Part shown: positions 16,010 to 25,265 of the stretch, piece after piece
Layout: each line of letters begins with the position of its first letter
Position numbering within the stretch: the first letter of the stretch is position 1
Assembly (NCBI RefSeq): GCF_030386795.1
Contig: NZ_JANUQM010000019.1
Span: 1-64,000 of the forward strand
DNA: 64,000 bases
Source: Streptomyces sp. S.PNR 29
GTDB taxonomy: Bacteria; Actinomycetota; Actinomycetes; Streptomycetales; Streptomycetaceae
Direction of reading: 5' to 3'
Notes under the pieces: model-generated
What the model was told of the DNA's origin: nothing
The model's input: only the letters and a program-made list of their open reading frames with translations
Database searches by the model: none
Position numbers and translations under genes: made by a program

Positions 16010-17794
16010 ATGAACGACACCGAGAGCCCCGGCCTGTCCCGGCGCACCGTCCTCCAGTCCGCGGGCGCCGTAGCGGCCGCGTACTCCCTGATCGGTACGG
16101 CGGCCGGCGCCGCGCAAGCGGACGACACCCCCGCGTCGGACAACAAGCTGGTGGTGTACCCCATCCCCAGCGGCGTCCCCACCAATGCGAGTTACTCCGT
16201 CAAGGCCCGTACACCGGGCGGCGACTGGCAGACGGTGCCCGTCTACCGTGCCAGGGCGAAGCAGATCGACGCGAACACGGGCAGTGGTCCGGTCTTCAAC
16301 TCCTCCGTCGCCATGTTCGACTTCGACGGCACGGTGGAGGTCGCGGTCACCTCGGCCAAGGGCACCATCGGCACCGCGCGGATCCGCCCCCTGTCGTACG
16401 ACATCGACTTCACGGTGGACGGCGCCACGGTGAGCTTCACCCTCACCGAGCCCCGCAACCTCTCCATCGAGGTCGACGGCGACGTCTTCAACAACCTGCA
16501 GCTGCACGCCAACCCGGTCGACTCGAACGTTCCCGACCCCGACGACCCCGACGTCATCTACTTCGGCCCCGGCCTGCACAAGACCACCGACGGTGTGGTG
16601 AACGTGCCCAGCGGCAAGACGCTCTACCTGGCCGGTGGCGCGGTGCTGACGTCGCGGGTGGCGTTCCAGAACGTGGAGAACGCCCGGCTGCGCGGCCGCG
16701 GCGTGATCTACAACTCGGCGAACGGCGTGCTGGTCGAGTACTCCCAGAACATCGGGATCGACGGCGTCACGGTGCTCAACCCGAGCAGCGGCTACGCCAT
16801 CACCGTCGGCCAGTCCAAGCAGGTCACCATCCGTGACTTCCACTCCTACAGCCACGGGCAGTGGGGCGACGGCATCGACATCTTCTGCAGCGAGGACGTC
16901 CTGATCGACCGCGTCTACATGCGCAACGCCGACGACTGCATCGCGATCTACGCCCACCGCTGGGACTACTACGGCGACTGCCGCAACATCACCGTCCGCG
17001 ACTCCACCCTCTGGGCGGACGTCGCGCACCCGGTCAACGTCGGCACGCACGGCAACACCGACAACCCGGAGACCATCGAGAACCTCGTCTTCAGCAACAT
17101 CGACATCCTCGACCACCGCGAACCGCAGATGAACTACCAGGGCTGCATCGCGCTCAACCCCGGCGACAGCAACCTGGTGCGCAACGTCCGCGCCCAGGAC
17201 ATCCGGGTGGAGGACTTCCGCTGGGGCCAGCTGATCAACATGCGGGTCATGTTCAACAAGTCGTACAACACCTCCATCGGCCGGGGCATCGACGGTGTGT
17301 ACATCAAGAACCTGTCGTACAACGGCACGCGCGCCAACCCGGCGATCATGGTCGGCTACGACGCGGACCACGCCATCAAGAACGTCACCTTCCAGAACCT
17401 GGTCATCAACGGCAAGTTCATCGGCAACGGGATGAAGAAGCCCGGCTGGTACACGTTCTGGGACATGATGCCCGCGTACGCCAACGAGCACGTGCTGAAC
17501 GCGCGGTTCCTGAACTCCACCGAGGCCACGTCCACCGACGCGCCCCAGATCACCAGCCCGGACCAGGCGACGGCCACCAAGAACCAGGTCTTCAACTACC
17601 TGATCACGGCCGGCGGGCTGCCGACGTCGTTCGACGCCGAGGGGCTGCCGAAGGGCCTGGAGATCGACACGGCCACCGGTCTGATCTCCGGCGTCGCCGA
17701 GGACAACGTCGGCACCTTCACGGTCACCGTCAAGGCGGCCAACAGCGTCGGCACCGCGACGCAGAACGTCACCCTCACCATCCAGCACGCGTGA
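16010..17794 (+). CDS. Secreted GH28-like pectin-degrading enzyme with Ig-type C-terminus
   Basis: A 594-residue exported glycosidase. The N-terminus has a Tat signal (SRRTVLQSAGAVAAAYSL) cut near residue 38. Residues about 40-170 form a beta-sandwich, and about 180-500 are a right-handed beta-helix. Active-site-like acids lie in GDGIDIF (286-292) and NADDCIAIYAHR (Asp308, Asp309), with GTHG (His347) further on. This is the layout of GH28/GH49 polygalacturonase-fold enzymes. The C-terminal 85 residues are a putative Ig (He_PIG) domain (LITAGGLPTSFDAEGLPKGL). In the locus it probably cleaves galacturonan or rhamnogalacturonan; exact bond specificity is unknown. Its TGA overlaps a possible ATG of the next gene. 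Confidence 0.87.
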   Translation: MNDTESPGLSRRTVLQSAGAVAAAYSLIGTAAGAAQADDTPASDNKLVVYPIPSGVPTNASYSVKARTPGGDWQTVPVYRARAKQIDANTGSGPVFNSSVAMFDFDGTVEVAVTSAKGTIGTARIRPLSYDIDFTVDGATVSFTLTEPRNLSIEVDGDVFNNLQLHANPVDSNVPDPDDPDVIYFGPGLHKTTDGVVNVPSGKTLYLAGGAVLTSRVAFQNVENARLRGRGVIYNSANGVLVEYSQNIGIDGVTVLNPSSGYAITVGQSKQVTIRDFHSYSHGQWGDGIDIFCSEDVLIDRVYMRNADDCIAIYAHRWDYYGDCRNITVRDSTLWADVAHPVNVGTHGNTDNPETIENLVFSNIDILDHREPQMNYQGCIALNPGDSNLVRNVRAQDIRVEDFRWGQLINMRVMFNKSYNTSIGRGIDGVYIKNLSYNGTRANPAIMVGYDADHAIKNVTFQNLVINGKFIGNGMKKPGWYTFWDMMPAYANEHVLNARFLNSTEATSTDAPQITSPDQATATKNQVFNYLITAGGLPTSFDAEGLPKGLEIDTATGLISGVAEDNVGTFTVTVKAANSVGTATQNVTLTIQHA

Positions 17795-17823
17795 TGCGGC
17801 GCCCGAGCACCATGGAGTCACCC

Positions 17824-20800
17824 GTGCTTCCTCTCAGCAGACGTTCGTTCCTCGGCGCCGCAGGGCTCGTGGTCGCGGCCGGAGGCGGACTGCTGTCCGC
17901 CTCCGCCGCGGCGGCGTGGGCCCAGGACGGCACGGCCCGGATCCGGGCCTTCACCCACCCCGGACTGCTGCACAGCGCCGCCGACCTGGCGCGCATGAAG
18001 GCAGCGGTCGCCGCGCAGGAATCACCCATCTACGACGGGTACCTGGCGTTCGCCGCCCACGCGCGGTCGAAGTCCACGTACACGATCCAGAACACCGGCC
18101 AGATCACCACCTGGGGCCGTGGCCCCACCAACTTCCAGAACCAGGCCGTCGCCGACTCGGCCGCCGCCTACCAGAACGCCCTGATGTGGTGTGTCACGGG
18201 CAACCGGGCCAACGCCGACAAGGCCCGCGACATCCTCAACGCCTGGTCGGCCTCGCTCACCGGCATCACCGGCGCCGACGGCCCGCTCGGCGCGGGCCTG
18301 CAGGCCTTCAAGTTCGTCAACGCGGCCGAGTTGCTGCGGCACAGCGACTACGACGGCTGGGCGGACGAGGACATCGCGCGCTGCGAGGAATCCTTCCTGC
18401 GCGTGTGGTATCCGGCGGTGTCCGGCTACATGCTCTACGCCAACGGCAACTGGGACCTGACGGCGCTGCAGACCATCCTCGCCATCGGCGTGTTCTGCGA
18501 GGAGTACACCCTCTTCGAGGACGCGCTCAGATTCGCCGCGGCCGGCGCCGGCAACGGCAGCATCGCGCACCGCATCGTCACCGACGCGGGCCAGGGCCAG
18601 GAGAGCGGCCGCGACCAGGGCCACGAACAGCTCGCGGTCGGCCTGACCGGCGACATCGCGCAGGTCGCCTGGAACCAGGGCGTCGACCTGTGGGGATACG
18701 ACGACCACCGCCTCCTCGCCAACTTCGAGTACGCCGCCCGCTACAACCTCGGCGGCGACGTCCCCTTCGTCGCCGACCTGGACCGCACCGGCAAGTACAT
18801 CAAGACGGCGCTCGGGCCAGGCGGCCGCGGCAACCTGCCGCCGATCTACGAGATGGCGTACGCGCACTACGCAGGCGTCCGCGGTCTCGACACCCCGTAC
18901 ACCAAGGCGGCCGTCTTCCGCGGCACCGGCGGCGCCCGCGTCGTCGAGGGCAGCAACGACGACCTGCCCAGCTGGGGCACCCTCACCTACGCCGGTACGA
19001 AGGCGCCCTCCCCGGCCGTGCCCACGGCCCCGGCCGGTGTCACGGCGGCCGGCGACGACAAGACGGTCACCGTGACCTGGCTGCCGTCGGCGTGGGCCGA
19101 GTCCTACACGGTGCTGCGGGCCGAGGAGGCCGACGGCCCGTACGAGAAGATCGCCTCCGGAGTCGGCAAGCCGACGTACACCGACGGCGGCGTACGAGCC
19201 GGGCAGACCTACTACTACACCGTCACCGCCACCAATTCCCAAGGGTCCAGCGACCGTTCCGCCTGGGTGGCAGCCACCGCCGGTCTGCCCGCCCCCTGGT
19301 CCACGCGAGACGTCGGGGACGTGAGGATCCCCGGGTCCGCCGTCTTCGACGGGGAGCGGTTCGTGCTGGAGGCGTCCGGCACCGCCGACACCTACCGGCT
19401 GGCGCACCTGCCGCTGCGCGGCGACGGCAGCATCACCGCCCGGATCGTGTGGCCGCTCAGCTCCCAGTACTCCAAGATCGGCGTCACCCTGCGCGCTTCC
19501 CTCGACGCGGACGCGGCCCACGCCTCGATGCTGATCCAGGGCCTGCCGCTGCACACCTGGAGCGGCGTGTGGACCGTACGCCCGAAGGCCGGGGCGGACA
19601 TCTCCGCGACCGGCAGCACCCCGGTGCCGCCCTCCCAGCAGACGGCGATCACCACCAGTGCCGCCTTCCCGATCTCCAGCCTCGGCACGCTGCCCGAGTC
19701 GGCGACCCCGCTTGAGGCCCCGTACGTCGAGGGCGCGGGCGACGGCTACCGGATGCGGATGCCGTACTGGGTCCGCGTCACCCGCAAGGGTGACCGCTGC
19801 ACCGGCGCCATCTCCCCGGACGGCATCCGCTGGACCGAGGTCGGCTCCACCGAGGTCGAGCTGGGCCGCACCGCGTACGCGGGCCTGGCCCTCACCTCCT
19901 GCCTCGGTGTCGACCAGGACTACGCCGAGACCGGCACCGGCGCCTTCGACAACGTCGTGGTGGACTCCGCGCTCGGAGAGGTGTGGACCGTACCGGAGCC
20001 CGCCTACGCGCCCACGGACCTCACGGCCTCGGCGGGAGCGGACGCCGTCGAACTGTCCTGGACCGACCCGGACCTCTCGGCCCGCTACAAGGTGCTGCGG
20101 TCCACCACGGACCACGGCCCCTACGAGACGGTCGCGACCGGCGTCGGCCCGGTCGGCTTCGGCACCCGCATCCGGTACGCGGACGCCACCGGAACGCCCG
20201 GCACGACGTACCACTACGTCGTCGCCAAGACCAACCGCGGCGGACGCGGCCCCCTGTCGGATTCCGCGGCCGCCGAGATGCCGACGCCGTCCCTGCCCCG
20301 GCTCACCTCCGCCGCCTCGGCGTTCGCCAACAAGGGCGTCCCCTTCCGCTTCCAGCTGCGGGCCTCGCACGAGCCCATCCGGTTCGGCGCGGACGGGCTT
20401 CCCGACGGTCTGCGCGTGGACAAGCGCACCGGCCTGATCTGCGGAACGCCCACCGGGACCGGTGAGTTCACCGTGACCACCAGCGTGGGCAACGCGGCCG
20501 GCGACACGAGCGGCACGCTGACCCTCACGGTCGGCACCCCGCCGCCCGACCCCTGGACGTACGGCGACCTCGGCGACGTCGTCCTCGACGATCGCGCCTA
20601 CGGCACCTTCGGCGTGGTCGCCGTCCAGACGCCCGGCACTTCCGCATACGAGGACGGGACCTTCGTGGTGCGGGGAGCCGGGTACGAGCTCAACGCCAAC
20701 GGCCAGGGCATGACGGGCCAGTTCGTACGGCGGCCCGTGACCGGCGACTGCCAGGTCACCGCCCGGCTCGTCTCCCGCACGGGCGCGAGCGGCGACCGGG

Positions 20801-21150
20801 TGGGCCTGCTCATGGCCAAGTCCCTGTCGCCGTTCGACCAGGCGGCCGGGGCGATCGTCACCGGCGGCACCAGCGCACAGCTCATGCTGCGCACGACCGT
20901 CGCCGGAAAGTCCGCCTTCACGGGCAACGGGACGGTCACCGCCCCTTGCCTGCTGCGGCTGAAGCGCACCGGAACGAGCTTCACCGCGTCCGTATCCACC
21001 GATGACGGCGTCAGCTGGACCCCCCTCGCCGCGCGAGACATCCCCGGCTTCGGCGACGCCCCCTACTACGTGGGCCTCGTGGTCTGCTCCCGCAACCCCC
21101 TGGCCCGCAGCACCACCGAGTTCGACGAGGTGAGCATCACCCCCATGTAA
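17824..21150 (+). CDS. Large secreted alginate-lyase-family enzyme with FN3 and binding modules
   Basis: A 1108-residue exported multidomain protein. After a Tat-like signal (LSRRSFLGAAGLVVAAGGG) comes an alginate-lyase-family alpha-toroid catalytic domain (mature residues to about 390, with NGNWDLTALQTILAIG and GQESGRDQGHEQLAVG). Then follow an FN3 domain, a DUF1349/LamG-like beta-sandwich, a second FN3, a putative-Ig (He_PIG) module (IRFGADGLPDGLRVDKRTGL) and a second beta-sandwich. GTG 17824 has GGAG six bases upstream and is my choice; ATG 17794 (overlapping the upstream stop) and 17812 are alternatives. The catalytic part is paralogous to the next gene. The substrate is probably a uronic-acid polysaccharide of the pectin type rather than alginate, judged from context. 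Confidence 0.87.
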   Translation: MLPLSRRSFLGAAGLVVAAGGGLLSASAAAAWAQDGTARIRAFTHPGLLHSAADLARMKAAVAAQESPIYDGYLAFAAHARSKSTYTIQNTGQITTWGRGPTNFQNQAVADSAAAYQNALMWCVTGNRANADKARDILNAWSASLTGITGADGPLGAGLQAFKFVNAAELLRHSDYDGWADEDIARCEESFLRVWYPAVSGYMLYANGNWDLTALQTILAIGVFCEEYTLFEDALRFAAAGAGNGSIAHRIVTDAGQGQESGRDQGHEQLAVGLTGDIAQVAWNQGVDLWGYDDHRLLANFEYAARYNLGGDVPFVADLDRTGKYIKTALGPGGRGNLPPIYEMAYAHYAGVRGLDTPYTKAAVFRGTGGARVVEGSNDDLPSWGTLTYAGTKAPSPAVPTAPAGVTAAGDDKTVTVTWLPSAWAESYTVLRAEEADGPYEKIASGVGKPTYTDGGVRAGQTYYYTVTATNSQGSSDRSAWVAATAGLPAPWSTRDVGDVRIPGSAVFDGERFVLEASGTADTYRLAHLPLRGDGSITARIVWPLSSQYSKIGVTLRASLDADAAHASMLIQGLPLHTWSGVWTVRPKAGADISATGSTPVPPSQQTAITTSAAFPISSLGTLPESATPLEAPYVEGAGDGYRMRMPYWVRVTRKGDRCTGAISPDGIRWTEVGSTEVELGRTAYAGLALTSCLGVDQDYAETGTGAFDNVVVDSALGEVWTVPEPAYAPTDLTASAGADAVELSWTDPDLSARYKVLRSTTDHGPYETVATGVGPVGFGTRIRYADATGTPGTTYHYVVAKTNRGGRGPLSDSAAAEMPTPSLPRLTSAASAFANKGVPFRFQLRASHEPIRFGADGLPDGLRVDKRTGLICGTPTGTGEFTVTTSVGNAAGDTSGTLTLTVGTPPPDPWTYGDLGDVVLDDRAYGTFGVVAVQTPGTSAYEDGTFVVRGAGYELNANGQGMTGQFVRRPVTGDCQVTARLVSRTGASGDRVGLLMAKSLSPFDQAAGAIVTGGTSAQLMLRTTVAGKSAFTGNGTVTAPCLLRLKRTGTSFTASVSTDDGVSWTPLAARDIPGFGDAPYYVGLVVCSRNPLARSTTEFDEVSITPM

Positions 21151-21176
21151 TCCTCCACGGATTGGAGATGCACCGC

Positions 21177-22430
21177 ATGAGCCGCACTTCCCCCCACACG
21201 CACCTTCCCAGCGGCGAGGTGAGCCGCCGCGGTCTGCTGAAGACCGCCGGCGGCATCACCGCCGCTCTCGCCCTCGGCGCCACCGCCACCGCCACCACGG
21301 CCGACGCCGCCCCCGCCACCTTCACCCACCCCGGCATGCTGCACAACTGGGGTGACATCAACCGGGCCAAGGTCAGGGTCGCCGCGGGCGACGAACCCTG
21401 GCTGTCCGGCTGGAACCGGCTGACCGCCAACTCCCACTCGCAGTCCACCTGGACGGCCCGTCCGCAAGCCACGGTCTACCGCGGAACGGGCTACCCCGAG
21501 AACTACAGCATCCTCTACAACGACATCGCCGCCGCCTACCAGAACGCCCTGCGCTGGCAGGTGGCCGGCACCGCCGCGAACGGCGACTGCGCCGTGCGCA
21601 TCCTCAACGCCTGGGCGAACACCCTGACGTCCATCCAGGGCACCGCCGACCGGTTCCTCGCCGCCGGTATCTACGGCTGGGAGTTCTGCCAGGCCGCCGA
21701 GCTCATGCGCGGCTACGCGGGCTTCGACCTGAACAAGTTCAAGCAGATGATGCTGAACGTGTTCTACCCGATGAACAACGACTTCCTGGTCCGCCACAAC
21801 GGCGCCTGCATCACCAACTACTGGGCGAACTGGGACCTGTGCACCATGGCCTCGATCATGGCCATCGGGATCCTGTGCGACGACGGCGCCAAGTACGACC
21901 AGGCCGTCAACTACTTCAAGACCGGCGCCGGCAACGGCTCCATCGCGCGCGCCGTGCCGTACCTCTACACCGACTCCGCCGGCTACGCCCTCGGCCAGTG
22001 GCAGGAGTCCGGCCGCGACCAGGGCCACACCATCATGGGCATGGGCCAGATGGGTGCCATCTGCGAGATGGCCTGGAACCAGGGCGACGACCTCTACTCG
22101 TACGACAACCGGAGATTCATGAAGGCGGCACAGTACGTCGCCAAGTACAACCTGGGCATGGACGTGCCCTTCACCACCTACACCTGGGGCAGCGGTACGA
22201 CCTGCAGTCAGCAGACGCAGACGGTGATCAGCTCCAACAGCCGCGGCCAGATCCGTCCGGTGTGGGCCATGCTCCACTTCCACTACAACCGGCGCCTGTT
22301 CCTGGACGACAAGTACATCTCGCAGATGTACTACAACCTGGTCGCCCCCGAGGGCGGGGGCGGTGACTACGGCTCCACCAGCGGCGGCTACGACCAGCTC
22401 GGGTTCGGCACCCTGATGTACGCCAAATAG
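21177..22430 (+). CDS. Secreted alginate-lyase-family polysaccharide lyase
   Basis: A 417-residue exported enzyme with Tat signal (SRRGLLKTAGGITAALAL) and a single alginate-lyase-family domain. Conserved blocks shared with the preceding gene include THPGMLHNWGDI, AAAYQNALRWQV, NYWANWDLCTMASIMAIG, WQESGRDQGHTIMGMG and MAWNQGDDLYSYDN, showing an old tandem duplication. It starts at ATG 21177 behind GGAG; the earlier ATG at 21162 lacks a site. It is the last gene of the operon, followed by a strong hairpin (22446-22498). The substrate is inferred only from context. Confidence 0.88.
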   Translation: MSRTSPHTHLPSGEVSRRGLLKTAGGITAALALGATATATTADAAPATFTHPGMLHNWGDINRAKVRVAAGDEPWLSGWNRLTANSHSQSTWTARPQATVYRGTGYPENYSILYNDIAAAYQNALRWQVAGTAANGDCAVRILNAWANTLTSIQGTADRFLAAGIYGWEFCQAAELMRGYAGFDLNKFKQMMLNVFYPMNNDFLVRHNGACITNYWANWDLCTMASIMAIGILCDDGAKYDQAVNYFKTGAGNGSIARAVPYLYTDSAGYALGQWQESGRDQGHTIMGMGQMGAICEMAWNQGDDLYSYDNRRFMKAAQYVAKYNLGMDVPFTTYTWGSGTTCSQQTQTVISSNSRGQIRPVWAMLHFHYNRRLFLDDKYISQMYYNLVAPEGGGGDYGSTSGGYDQLGFGTLMYAK

Positions 22431-22445
22431 CGGTCAAGCCGGGCA

Positions 22446-22498
22446 CGTGCACCGGAATACACCAGGATGATGGGGTGCTCTGGTGTTTCCGGTGCACG
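22446..22498. terminator. Long near-perfect hairpin after the lyase operon
   Basis: GTGCACCGGAATACACCAG (22447-22465) pairs with CTGGTGTTTCCGGTGCAC (22480-22497) with a single bulged base and a 14-base loop. No T-run follows, as is common in Streptomyces terminators. It sits between the lyase gene stop (22430) and the esterase start (22525), so it may also shape the esterase leader. Confidence 0.7.
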
Positions 22499-22524
22499 AG
22501 CACGCGGTGAAGGGCTGGTGGCGT

Positions 22525-24105
22525 ATGACGGCAGACCGGACACATCCCGTCGTCAGGACGCCGTACGGGGCCGTACGCGGCAGACACGAGCGGGGAATCG
22601 CGGTGTTCCGGGGCATCCCGTACGCCGCGCCCCCCTTCGGGCCCCGCCGTTTCCGGCCGCCCGAGCCGCCCGAGCCCTGGGACGGAGTGCGCGACGCGGG
22701 CTCCTTCGGGCCGACGGCGCCGAAACCGCCGTACTCCGAGGCCTTCGCGCGGTACCTGTCCGACCCGGTCGTGCCGGGTGACGACTGCCTCAACCTCAAC
22801 GTGTGGACACCCGAGCCGGGCCCCGGCGCCCGGCTCCCCGTCCTGGTGTGGCTGCACGGCGGCGCCCTGACCAGGGGCTCCTCGGCCGTGCCCGTGTACG
22901 ACGGGCACGCCTTCGCCCGGGACGGCGTGGTCCTCGTCTCGGTCAACTACCGACTGGGAGTGGAGGGCTACGGACTGTTCCCGGACGCTCCCGCCAACCC
23001 CGGCCTGCGTGACCAGCTCGCCGCCCTGACTTGGGTGCACGACGCGATCGAGGCCTTCGGCGGCGACCCCGGCCGGATCACCCTGTGCGGCCAGTCCGCC
23101 GGGGCCATCAGCATCGGCGCCCTGATCGCCGCACCACAGGCCCAGGGCCTGGTCAGGAGGGCGGTGCTGCAGAGCGGGCCGCCCGAGGCGGCCGAGCGGG
23201 ACAAGGTACGGCGCCTGGTCCGCCGGATGGCGGCCCGGCTGAAGATCCCCGCCACCGCCCAGGCTTTCGCCGCCGTCGACCGGGACCTGCTGCTGCGCAC
23301 CCAGGCCGAGGTCGGCCGGCTCAGCAGCCCCGTGCTCGGCGGACCCGCCTTCGGCATCGTCGTGGACGGGGACGTCGTCCCGCGCGACCCCCGTCAGGCC
23401 CTGACGGAGGGCGAGGCGGCGCGGGGCGTGGACCTGCTGATGGGCTGGACCCGCGACGAGTACCGGCTGTGGCTGGTGCCGGGCGGGCTGCTGGAGCGCG
23501 TCGAACGGCTCGGCGCGGTCGCCCTGGCCGGCGCCATGGCCCGCTGTCACTGCGGCCACGAGGTGGTCCGCGGCTACCGCGCCCTGCGCCCGCAGGCGGG
23601 CACCGCCGAGACCGTCGGCCAGCTGGTCACCGACCACCTGCTCAGGATCCCGCTGCACCGCCTGGCCGACGCCCGCGCGGAGGCCTCGTACGTGTACGAG
23701 TTCGCCTGGCCCTCCAGCCTCCCCGACCTCGGCGCCTGCCACGCCCTTGAGCTGGGCTTCGTCTTCGACACCGGCGAGACCCCGGAGTCCCGCAGACTCG
23801 CCGGCGAGGGCGCCCCGCAGAGCCTCGCCGACGAGATGCACACGGCCTGGGTCCGCTTCGCCACCGACGGCGACCCGGGCTGGCAGCGCTGGGACGCCTC
23901 GCACCCGGTGCGTGTCTTCGGCGACGGCGAGCCGCACACCGCGTACGGCCCCCGCGACCGCGAGCTCGCCCTCTGGACCGCCGACGTCACCACCGGGCAG
24001 TCCACCACCGCGTCGGCCCCTGCCGACGGTTCACCCATACCTGGCACGGACCCGCGGTCAGTGGTACGACGGCTGCGACGCTCCGGCACACTCGGCCGGC
24101 AGTGA
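22525..24105 (+). CDS. Carboxylesterase, type B family
   Basis: A 526-residue alpha/beta hydrolase expected to cleave carboxylic esters. Family blocks are clear: VFRGIPYAAPPFGPRRF, EDCLNLNV-like DDCLNLNVWTP, oxyanion segment VWLHGGAL, and nucleophile elbow GRITLCGQSAGAIS. The usual motif is GESAG; here Gln replaces Glu before the catalytic Ser. No signal peptide is visible. ATG 22525 follows an AAGGG ten bases upstream; GTG 22483 falls inside the hairpin. It is downstream of the pectin lyases but behind a terminator, so a role in removing acetyl or feruloyl groups is possible but not shown. Confidence 0.88.
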   Translation: MTADRTHPVVRTPYGAVRGRHERGIAVFRGIPYAAPPFGPRRFRPPEPPEPWDGVRDAGSFGPTAPKPPYSEAFARYLSDPVVPGDDCLNLNVWTPEPGPGARLPVLVWLHGGALTRGSSAVPVYDGHAFARDGVVLVSVNYRLGVEGYGLFPDAPANPGLRDQLAALTWVHDAIEAFGGDPGRITLCGQSAGAISIGALIAAPQAQGLVRRAVLQSGPPEAAERDKVRRLVRRMAARLKIPATAQAFAAVDRDLLLRTQAEVGRLSSPVLGGPAFGIVVDGDVVPRDPRQALTEGEAARGVDLLMGWTRDEYRLWLVPGGLLERVERLGAVALAGAMARCHCGHEVVRGYRALRPQAGTAETVGQLVTDHLLRIPLHRLADARAEASYVYEFAWPSSLPDLGACHALELGFVFDTGETPESRRLAGEGAPQSLADEMHTAWVRFATDGDPGWQRWDASHPVRVFGDGEPHTAYGPRDRELALWTADVTTGQSTTASAPADGSPIPGTDPRSVVRRLRRSGTLGRQ

Positions 24106-24140
24106 CCACGCGTGAGCGACAGGACCGGCCTTCCCAGGTC

Positions 24141-25256
24141 TCAACGGCCGCTCGGCGCCTCGGGGAACCCCAGGGACGGGGCCAGCGTGCGCGCCTCCGC
24201 AGCCCAGCCCGCGAGGAAGGCGAGGGCCGACCCGCGTTCGCGGTAGCGGAGTTCGGCGGAGACCGTGCGCGTGCCGCCGTAGTCGAGCTGTTCCTCGCCC
24301 GCGCGGGCCAGCATCAGCGCGGTGAGCCAGTCGTACTTCACGGCCGAGGCGCAGACGCCGAGCCGTACGAGGCGTTCGTCGCCGCGCCAGCCGCTCTCCC
24401 GCAGGCCGTGCAGATAGGCGTCGTAGGCCGCCGCCGCGTACTCGGGCAGCCGCGCGGCCGGGACGAACAGGTCGAAGACCGAGTCGGGAACGTAGTTGCC
24501 GAGGTCCTCGCCGAGCGCGCCGTCCCCGGCGAACGCCCAGTCGAACAGGACGCTGCCGGTGCCGTCGGAGCGCACGTTGGCGGGCCAGTGGTCCAGGTGG
24601 CAGAAGGCACGCGGCAGGGCTGCCATGACGTCGAGGAACCAGGTGCGGTCGTGGTGGAGCCGGACCATCTCCCGGCGCAGCCCGGCGGGGAAGTGGTCGC
24701 GGACCAGGGGCTGCTGCCAGGCCTCGTCGTCGTCGAGCAGTTCCGCGCCGCGCGTTTGGGCGCCGACGTACTCACGCAGGAACCGGCGCGAGAGCCACGG
24801 CAGGTCCTCCGTCTCGCCGATCGCGCCCTGGGCGGCCCCGAGACGGCGGGCGTGCTCGACGTGCCGGGTGACCGGCCAGGACGGGCCCGGCTCGCCCGGC
24901 ACGTCCTCCAGCCACAACGCCACATCGCCGTCGGGTCGTTCGACGCCGGCGAGCAGCCGGGGCGCGCGGATGCCGTACGGCTGCCAGAGCCGCGCCGACC
25001 CGGACTCGTAGACGTGGGCCTCGCGCCGCCAGTAGTTCCAGTGCCGGGGGTCGTCCGAGGCCGCCCAGCCTCCGGTGGCCGCCTTGCGGCGGGTGAGCAC
25101 CTTCAGCACGGCCGAGCGCTCGCCGGTCCGGACCCGCCAGACGCCGGCGGTGACACCGTTCTTCGGGTTGTGCACGAGGGGCTCGACCACGGCCCGTTCG
25201 GCGGTGCTCCCGAAGATCTCCCGGACCTCGGCGTCCACTGACGCGGTCTCCAGCAT
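24141..25256 (-). CDS. Aminoglycoside phosphotransferase (APH)-family kinase
   Basis: A 371-residue protein of the APH/choline-kinase fold. The catalytic loop FCHLDHWPANV (His220, Asp222, Asn227) and the metal-binding LFDWAFAGDGALGEDLG segment are intact. N-terminal VWRVRTGERSAVLKVL carries the likely ATP-binding Lys. Many such genes in Streptomyces have unknown small-molecule substrates, so resistance should not be assumed. It ends the minus-strand group and follows the permease gene with a 9-base gap, so the two are likely co-transcribed. Confidence 0.85.
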   Translation of the reverse strand: MLETASVDAEVREIFGSTAERAVVEPLVHNPKNGVTAGVWRVRTGERSAVLKVLTRRKAATGGWAASDDPRHWNYWRREAHVYESGSARLWQPYGIRAPRLLAGVERPDGDVALWLEDVPGEPGPSWPVTRHVEHARRLGAAQGAIGETEDLPWLSRRFLREYVGAQTRGAELLDDDEAWQQPLVRDHFPAGLRREMVRLHHDRTWFLDVMAALPRAFCHLDHWPANVRSDGTGSVLFDWAFAGDGALGEDLGNYVPDSVFDLFVPAARLPEYAAAAYDAYLHGLRESGWRGDERLVRLGVCASAVKYDWLTALMLARAGEEQLDYGGTRTVSAELRYRERGSALAFLAGWAAEARTLAPSLGFPEAPSGR

Positions 25257-25265
25257 GCGCCCAGG

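Noticed and set aside
16861..17823. N-terminal extension of the large lyase
   Set aside because: Overlaps the GH28-like gene out of frame; a signal peptide and ribosome site mark the start at 17824.
18022..20370. 782-codon minus-strand open frame
   Set aside because: Antisense shadow of the large lyase gene; low-complexity Gly/Arg/Val content and no motifs.
24141..25256. Antibiotic-resistance call for the APH-family kinase
   Set aside because: The fold is shared by many kinases of unrelated small molecules, and no substrate evidence is present.
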